A stretch of DNA of 37,039 nt from an uncultured Erysipelotrichaceae bacterium (GTDB lineage: Bacteria; Bacillota_I; Bacilli_A; RF39; UBA660), in NCBI GenBank assembly GCA_902800945.1, contig CADCFX010000012.1:1-37039 (forward strand), read 5' to 3'. Position numbers and translations under genes: made by a program. Shown here one piece after another: positions 33,258 through 37,039 of this stretch (positions within the stretch are counted from its first letter, which is position 1; the number at the start of each line of letters is the position of its first letter). The notes below the pieces were generated by a model. That model made no database searches. It had not been told where the DNA came from and saw only the letters and a list, made by a program, of their open reading frames with translations.

Positions 33258-33284
33258 GGTCTTATCGCTTATACGTGATAAAAT
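33256..33284 (+). promoter_or_regulatory. Promoter for the YugP-like gene
   Basis: Weak TTGGTC (33256-33261), a 17-base spacer and TAAAAT (33279-33284) with TGA directly before it (extended -10). Confidence 0.55.
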
Positions 33285-33305
33285 AAAAGAGAAAGATGTG
33301 ATATT

Positions 33306-33968
33306 ATGAATATTTTATACTTATTATTAGCAGTATACTTAATACCTCTTATAGCTTACGTATTAATTGTTCACACTTATAAGAAGTATAATACTGAAAA
33401 CAACAATAAAGAATTAAGTGGCTTTGAAATCGCTAGGAACATTTTAGATAAACATAATCTAGAAGATATGTATATTATTGAAAAAAGAGGAATGTTTACT
33501 GATACATATGACAGCAAACAAAATGTAATCAGATTATCAACCCCAGTATTCCATGAAGAGTCCGTTTATTCCTTAGCAGTAGCTTCATATTTGGCCACGA
33601 AATCATATTTATATAATAAGCAAGATAAGACGATAAAAACCAAGATTATTGTAGACAATTTCATTAACATTTTAATAACATTTATCTATTTATTACTACT
33701 AGTAGGGATTATTATCAACTCTCTACCTACTTATAAAGTGGTTTTATTTCTATTAATCTCCGTAATTATTTATAATTTACTAACAACTCCTATAGAGGAC
33801 AAAATAATGCAGAAAAGTCTCAAAGAATTAAAAAATAACAAAATATCAGATAAGAATATTGAAAAAATAAAAAGTATATATTCTATTATGAGAATAAACG
33901 GATTAGCCCAAATGGTTATTTCTTTATCTAATCTATACTACACCATTAAAGAAGATGCCAAAAAATAA
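33306..33968 (+). CDS. YugP-type zinc peptidase homologue without HEXXH
   Basis: This 220-residue membrane protein follows the YugP (Zn_peptidase_2) pattern. There is an N-terminal span (about 3-22), then LSGFEIARNILDKHNL, then an acidic/glycine step (EKRGMFTDTYDSKQNVIRLS, about 59-78), then VFHEESVYSLAVAS. Two hydrophobic spans (about 118-138, 144-160) and the LLTTPIEDKIMQKSLKEL segment follow, which matches the VTLPVEFxASxRAL region of the family. The HEVGH zinc site expected after VAA is replaced by YLATK (95-99), so the protein cannot be a normal zinc protease. The start follows AAAGATGTGA. It lies 53 bases before the vWA gene and may share its transcript. Confidence 0.7.
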   Translation: MNILYLLLAVYLIPLIAYVLIVHTYKKYNTENNNKELSGFEIARNILDKHNLEDMYIIEKRGMFTDTYDSKQNVIRLSTPVFHEESVYSLAVASYLATKSYLYNKQDKTIKTKIIVDNFINILITFIYLLLLVGIIINSLPTYKVVLFLLISVIIYNLLTTPIEDKIMQKSLKELKNNKISDKNIEKIKSIYSIMRINGLAQMVISLSNLYYTIKEDAKK

Positions 33969-34021
33969 TAATGTATAAGACTATATAATATGATAGAATA
34001 TAGGAAGAGAGTAGTGATAAA

Positions 34022-35623
34022 ATGTCTAACAAAAAAAACAATATAACAGGAGCAATTATCCTAGTAGTAATCATCTTAATAGTTTTTACTAGCTTAAAGC
34101 CATTAATTAAAGAAGGAATAGAAACCATATTAAATGGAGATGAAAAGTACTTCCGAATAATATCTTCGAATGCTAATTCATTCTTTGAAGAAGACTTAAT
34201 CGAATTTGCTAAAAAAGAAAAAATAGATTTGAAGATAGAATACTCTGATGACCTCGAAATAATAGATAAGTTGAATGATGAGTCTAATCACTATGATGCG
34301 GTATGGATATCTAATTCCATTTGGTTATACATGCTAAACAATCCCTATTTAGTAACAAATAGCAAATCAATAGCTGTTACACCGGTTATTATGGGAGTAA
34401 AGAAAAGCAAAGCTGAAGAACTTGGCTTTGCTGGTAAAGATATCTACAATAAAGACATTTTAAACACAATAAAATCTGGTAAATTAAAATATGTAATGAA
34501 TTCTGTTACTAAAACCAACACTGGAGCTACTGCTTATTTGGCCTTTTTAAATAGTTTGGCAGGAAGCCCAGAAGTACTAAAAAGTGAAATGCTTAAAAAT
34601 CCAACCCTAATAAATGATATGAAAGAATTCTTTAAAGGAGTTGAAAGAGTTAGCGGCGACGAGACATATCTAGATGAAATGTTTATTAATGGTGACTATG
34701 AAGCTGTGATAAACTACGAGAGTACCTTAATAGAATTAAATAATAAATTAATCAATAGTGGGAAAGAGCCATTGTATTTATTATATCCAGTTGATGGTGT
34801 AGCAATCAATGATATGCCTTTTGGATATGTTAATAGAAATCAAAACAAAGAAGAAAACTTTAATAAAATACAAAAGTATTTAAGAAGTAATAAGACTGCC
34901 AAAAAACTCGAAGAAAAAGGATTAAGAACATGGTTTGGCGGAGTTAAAGAACAAAATAACTCAATCTTTAAAAAAGAATGGGGAATCGATACAACTAAAT
35001 ATTTGATGCCATTTAAATATCCAAGCAAGACGGTTATGAACGAAGCTTTTGATCTTTATCTTGAAGCTTTAAGAAAACCTACTCATACTGTTTTTGTCCT
35101 TGATACCTCAGGAAGTATGAATAGCAATAATGGTTTAATAGAATTGAAAGAAGCCATGAATACTATACTAAATAAAGATACGGCTAGACAAGATAATATC
35201 CAATTTTCGGATAAAGATAAAATAACTATTATTACATTTAATAGTAATGTTAATTTAACAAGTGATACAAAAACAGGTGCTGAATCAGACTATTTTATTA
35301 ACTTTATTGAACACTTATATGCTAATGGTAATACCAATATTTATGATCCATCCATAGCGGCATTAGAGATACTAAAAAACGAAAGTGATGAATACATGAG
35401 GATGGAGATATTAATGACGGACGGACATTCTAATAATGGCTCTTTCTCTTCTTTATCATCATATTATACGAGTGAGAAACTAGATATACCTATTTATAGT
35501 ATTACATTTGGTAATTCTAGTGATTATCAATTGGAACAAATAGCCGAATTAACTAATGCTAAGATATTTGATGGCAAATCAGGATTAGTAGAAGCCTTCA
35601 AAGAAGTAAGGAGCTATAGTTAA
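34022..35623 (+). CDS. Membrane-anchored solute-binding/vWA fusion protein
   Basis: This protein has 533 residues. An uncleaved N-terminal anchor spans about 9-25. Residues ~40-320 form a periplasmic-binding-protein-type domain: FRIISSNANSFFEEDLIEFA opens it, then YDAVWISNSIWLYML, VMNSVTKTNTGATAYLAFLN and DGVAINDMPFGYV. Residues ~352-530 are a von Willebrand A domain with a complete MIDAS: DTSGS at 361-365, the Thr in NTNIYDPS, and the Asp in LMTDGHSNNG. The whole C-terminal part should face outward. Binding-protein plus vWA combinations suggest ligand sensing linked to metal-dependent protein binding. A TATAAT at 33984 may be its -10 but no -35 is clear. Its stop overlaps the next start (TAATG), so the operon is coupled. 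The substrate is unknown. Confidence 0.82.
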   Translation: MSNKKNNITGAIILVVIILIVFTSLKPLIKEGIETILNGDEKYFRIISSNANSFFEEDLIEFAKKEKIDLKIEYSDDLEIIDKLNDESNHYDAVWISNSIWLYMLNNPYLVTNSKSIAVTPVIMGVKKSKAEELGFAGKDIYNKDILNTIKSGKLKYVMNSVTKTNTGATAYLAFLNSLAGSPEVLKSEMLKNPTLINDMKEFFKGVERVSGDETYLDEMFINGDYEAVINYESTLIELNNKLINSGKEPLYLLYPVDGVAINDMPFGYVNRNQNKEENFNKIQKYLRSNKTAKKLEEKGLRTWFGGVKEQNNSIFKKEWGIDTTKYLMPFKYPSKTVMNEAFDLYLEALRKPTHTVFVLDTSGSMNSNNGLIELKEAMNTILNKDTARQDNIQFSDKDKITIITFNSNVNLTSDTKTGAESDYFINFIEHLYANGNTNIYDPSIAALEILKNESDEYMRMEILMTDGHSNNGSFSSLSSYYTSEKLDIPIYSITFGNSSDYQLEQIAELTNAKIFDGKSGLVEAFKEVRSYS

Positions 35624-36225
35624 TGAAACACATTCAAAAAAGATATATTTATGCTGCTTTTTTAGCTTCAGCTTTCTTCTTAATAACTTATCTTCTGATA
35701 AAACTTCCTATATTTGTTGCCATAATACTAACTGCAGCTATATACTATGGTGGAGTTCTACTATTTAAAAAAGAAGATGTAAGAGAGTTTAATAGTGAAA
35801 ATATAAACAACTATTATTACCTAGCATCAAAAGTACAGAATGAATCTAATAGAACAGATAATAAAGAAATAATCAAAACATGTGAAGAGATAGGCAAGAA
35901 TACTGACAGCATACTAGTTAGTTTGAGCCAAAGACCACGTAAAGTAGAACAAATATTTAGCTTTTTCGATTATTATTTAGATATAGCATATAAAATACTA
36001 TACAAATATAACAGTATAAAAGGTAAACAAGATGTTAATTCTAAAGATAAAAAGTATTTAGAAAACACACCAGGATATCTCCAAAAAATATTAGAAGCAT
36101 TTGAAAAACAGTCTAAGAATATGCAAGAAGCTAAAATGTTAGATATCGATACTGAAATCAAAATATTTGAAAAGACAAGCGGTATAAATAAAGACAATGT
36201 TAAAGTTGGTGATAAAAATGAATAA
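35623..36225 (+). CDS. XpaC-like membrane protein
   Basis: This 200-residue protein has two adjacent membrane spans near the N-terminus (about 9-27 and 29-47) and a helical, charged cytosolic part. The layout and segments such as IFSFFDYYLDIAYKILYKYN and ENTPGYLQKILEAFEKQ match, by recall, the XpaC family (labelled 5-bromo-4-chloroindolyl phosphate hydrolysis, though no enzyme site is visible). XpaC proteins are often encoded beside TelA-type toxic anion resistance proteins. No telA is visible here, but it could lie beyond the window. The ATG overlaps the vWA gene stop, and its own end overlaps the next gene by eight bases. Confidence 0.65.
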   Translation: MKHIQKRYIYAAFLASAFFLITYLLIKLPIFVAIILTAAIYYGGVLLFKKEDVREFNSENINNYYYLASKVQNESNRTDNKEIIKTCEEIGKNTDSILVSLSQRPRKVEQIFSFFDYYLDIAYKILYKYNSIKGKQDVNSKDKKYLENTPGYLQKILEAFEKQSKNMQEAKMLDIDTEIKIFEKTSGINKDNVKVGDKNE

Positions 36226-37039
36226 TGAAATAAAAATACAAAAAGAAGGACAAACGGAAAAAATAATTGGTATAGCTATTGTTGCGGGAGTAATTGTTTT
36301 AACTTTGTTAATAAGTTTTTTAGTAACAAGGCATAACAAAAATACTGCTCTAAAAGATGTCTACGTTGCAACCGGTGGCGGTAAAGAAGACTTTATATCA
36401 GATAAAGATGTAATAAAATATATGGAAGAAAGATATAAATTGAATGTCATCTACGATAACTGGTCTAATGGTAAAACAGTTACAGCTCCGCTAGTAAGAG
36501 AATATGTTCATTTAGGAAATAATAACATACCTGAAAGTGATTGGTCCGTTAATTGTACCAATTGTTCCAAATACAATGTATTATTTACTTCTGATGAAAG
36601 ATTCTATGACTATTATAAACTGTCTCCTAATAAAGCCGAAGGAGAAGCGGATAGATATTATGTAAAAAATGGTAGTCTTACGCTTAATACCCCAATAGTA
36701 ATATATAGTTGGAAAGATGTAGCTAATGCTTTAATAAAAGAGAATATAGTATCTTTAGAAGATAATATTTACTATATTACTGACATGAATAAACTATTAG
36801 AATATATATTGGCAGGAAAAACCTGGAGTGATATTGGTTTATCTTCTATTTATGGCAAGATAAATATATATTCAACTGACCCTGTAACATCTTCTCCTGG
36901 CGCTACATATTATGGCTTACTAATGTCTATTATGACAAATGGCGACATGAGTGAAGAAAATATTACTAAAGCTTTACCTAAATTAAATGAATTTTATAAA
37001 AAATCTGGGTATATGAACAATACACCTGCTGACTTGTTT
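36218..37039 (+). CDS. Second membrane-anchored solute-binding-like protein, partial
   Basis: The frame is open from the ATG at 36218 to the window edge (274 codons, no stop). A membrane span lies at about 16-36 after a short charged lead, with no lipobox. The rest resembles a substrate-binding domain: KDVYVATGGGKEDFISDKDV (about 48-67) looks like strand 1 and helix 1 of such proteins, and the later SPGATYYGLLMSIMTNGDMS corresponds to the TNTGATAYLAFLNSLAG segment of the vWA fusion. The two appear to be paralogues. A CTNC pair (in NCTNCSK) may form a disulphide or bind a metal outside the cell. A C-terminal vWA domain may follow beyond the window. It overlaps the XpaC-like gene by eight bases. 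Confidence 0.75.
   Translation, partial: MNNEIKIQKEGQTEKIIGIAIVAGVIVLTLLISFLVTRHNKNTALKDVYVATGGGKEDFISDKDVIKYMEERYKLNVIYDNWSNGKTVTAPLVREYVHLGNNNIPESDWSVNCTNCSKYNVLFTSDERFYDYYKLSPNKAEGEADRYYVKNGSLTLNTPIVIYSWKDVANALIKENIVSLEDNIYYITDMNKLLEYILAGKTWSDIGLSSIYGKINIYSTDPVTSSPGATYYGLLMSIMTNGDMSEENITKALPKLNEFYKKSGYMNNTPADLF

Noticed and set aside
1..37039. CRISPR arrays, insertion sequences, tRNA or rRNA genes
   Set aside because: I saw no regularly spaced repeats, transposase motifs, terminal inverted repeats or tRNA cloverleaf sequences; the T-box is the only tRNA-related element.

Overview
The window looks like chromosomal DNA from an AT-rich, low-GC Gram-positive bacterium (roughly one third G+C by eye). 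It is probably an uncultured member of the Bacilli near the Mollicutes, RF39 or Erysipelotrichia lineages. The evidence is the Bacillus-type S10-spc-alpha ribosomal operon, strong AGGAGG ribosome binding sites, a Phe T-box leader, a zinc-ribbon S14 and zinc-LID adenylate kinase, and loss of rpmD (L30) and of map from the operon, as is common in reduced Bacilli. The genetic code is standard: all Trp codons in intact essential genes are TGG. TGA is nearly unused, ending 1 of 47 genes with a visible stop.

Region 1 (1-9418) holds a glycolysis-related cluster. It starts with the tail of a uridine/nucleoside kinase and a canonical gap, followed by two unrecognised proteins that appear to share a repeated module. 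Then come a phosphoglycerate kinase with several unusual motif residues, a Spo0A-like DNA-binding protein with a degenerate receiver domain, a membrane protein with FxLYD-like domains, and an iPGM (GpmI) homologue that has lost most catalytic motifs.

Region 2 (9419-22945) is one long, uninterrupted ribosomal operon. It has a strong promoter and a structured leader and runs rpsJ-rplCDWB-rpsS-rplV-rpsC-rplP-rpmC-rpsQ-rplNXE-rpsNH-rplFR-rpsE-rplO-secY-adk-infA-rpmJ-rpsMK-rpoA-rplQ. It ends in a terminator whose stem is built from the last codons of rplQ. L3 carries an acidic tail of about 67 residues, L24 has a Lys-rich tail in place of the usual C-terminus, and adk ends in a hairpin that also reads as two inverted DnaA boxes.

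Region 3 (22946-31786) contains a secreted protein of unknown function, a long cytosolic coiled-coil protein with an acidic tail and a small DUF1292-like partner, and a multi-pass membrane protein that may be lysozyme-like. These are followed by a T-box-controlled pheST operon with a trailing SAM methyltransferase.

Region 4 (31787-37039) has a YfcC-like transporter and a membrane protein related to YugP zinc peptidases but lacking HEXXH. After that comes a tightly overlapping surface operon: a membrane-anchored solute-binding/vWA fusion, an XpaC-like membrane protein, and a second anchored solute-binding-like protein cut by the window edge.

The strongest candidates for something undescribed are the vWA/XpaC/binding-protein operon, the GpmI-like pseudoenzyme with the Spo0A-like regulator among glycolytic genes, and the duplicated-module proteins between gap and pgk. 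Several recognisable enzyme families here (GpmI, YugP, PGK, the Spo0A receiver) have lost or changed key residues. No CRISPR array, insertion sequence, tRNA or rRNA was seen, and no gene-free stretch exceeds 300 bases.
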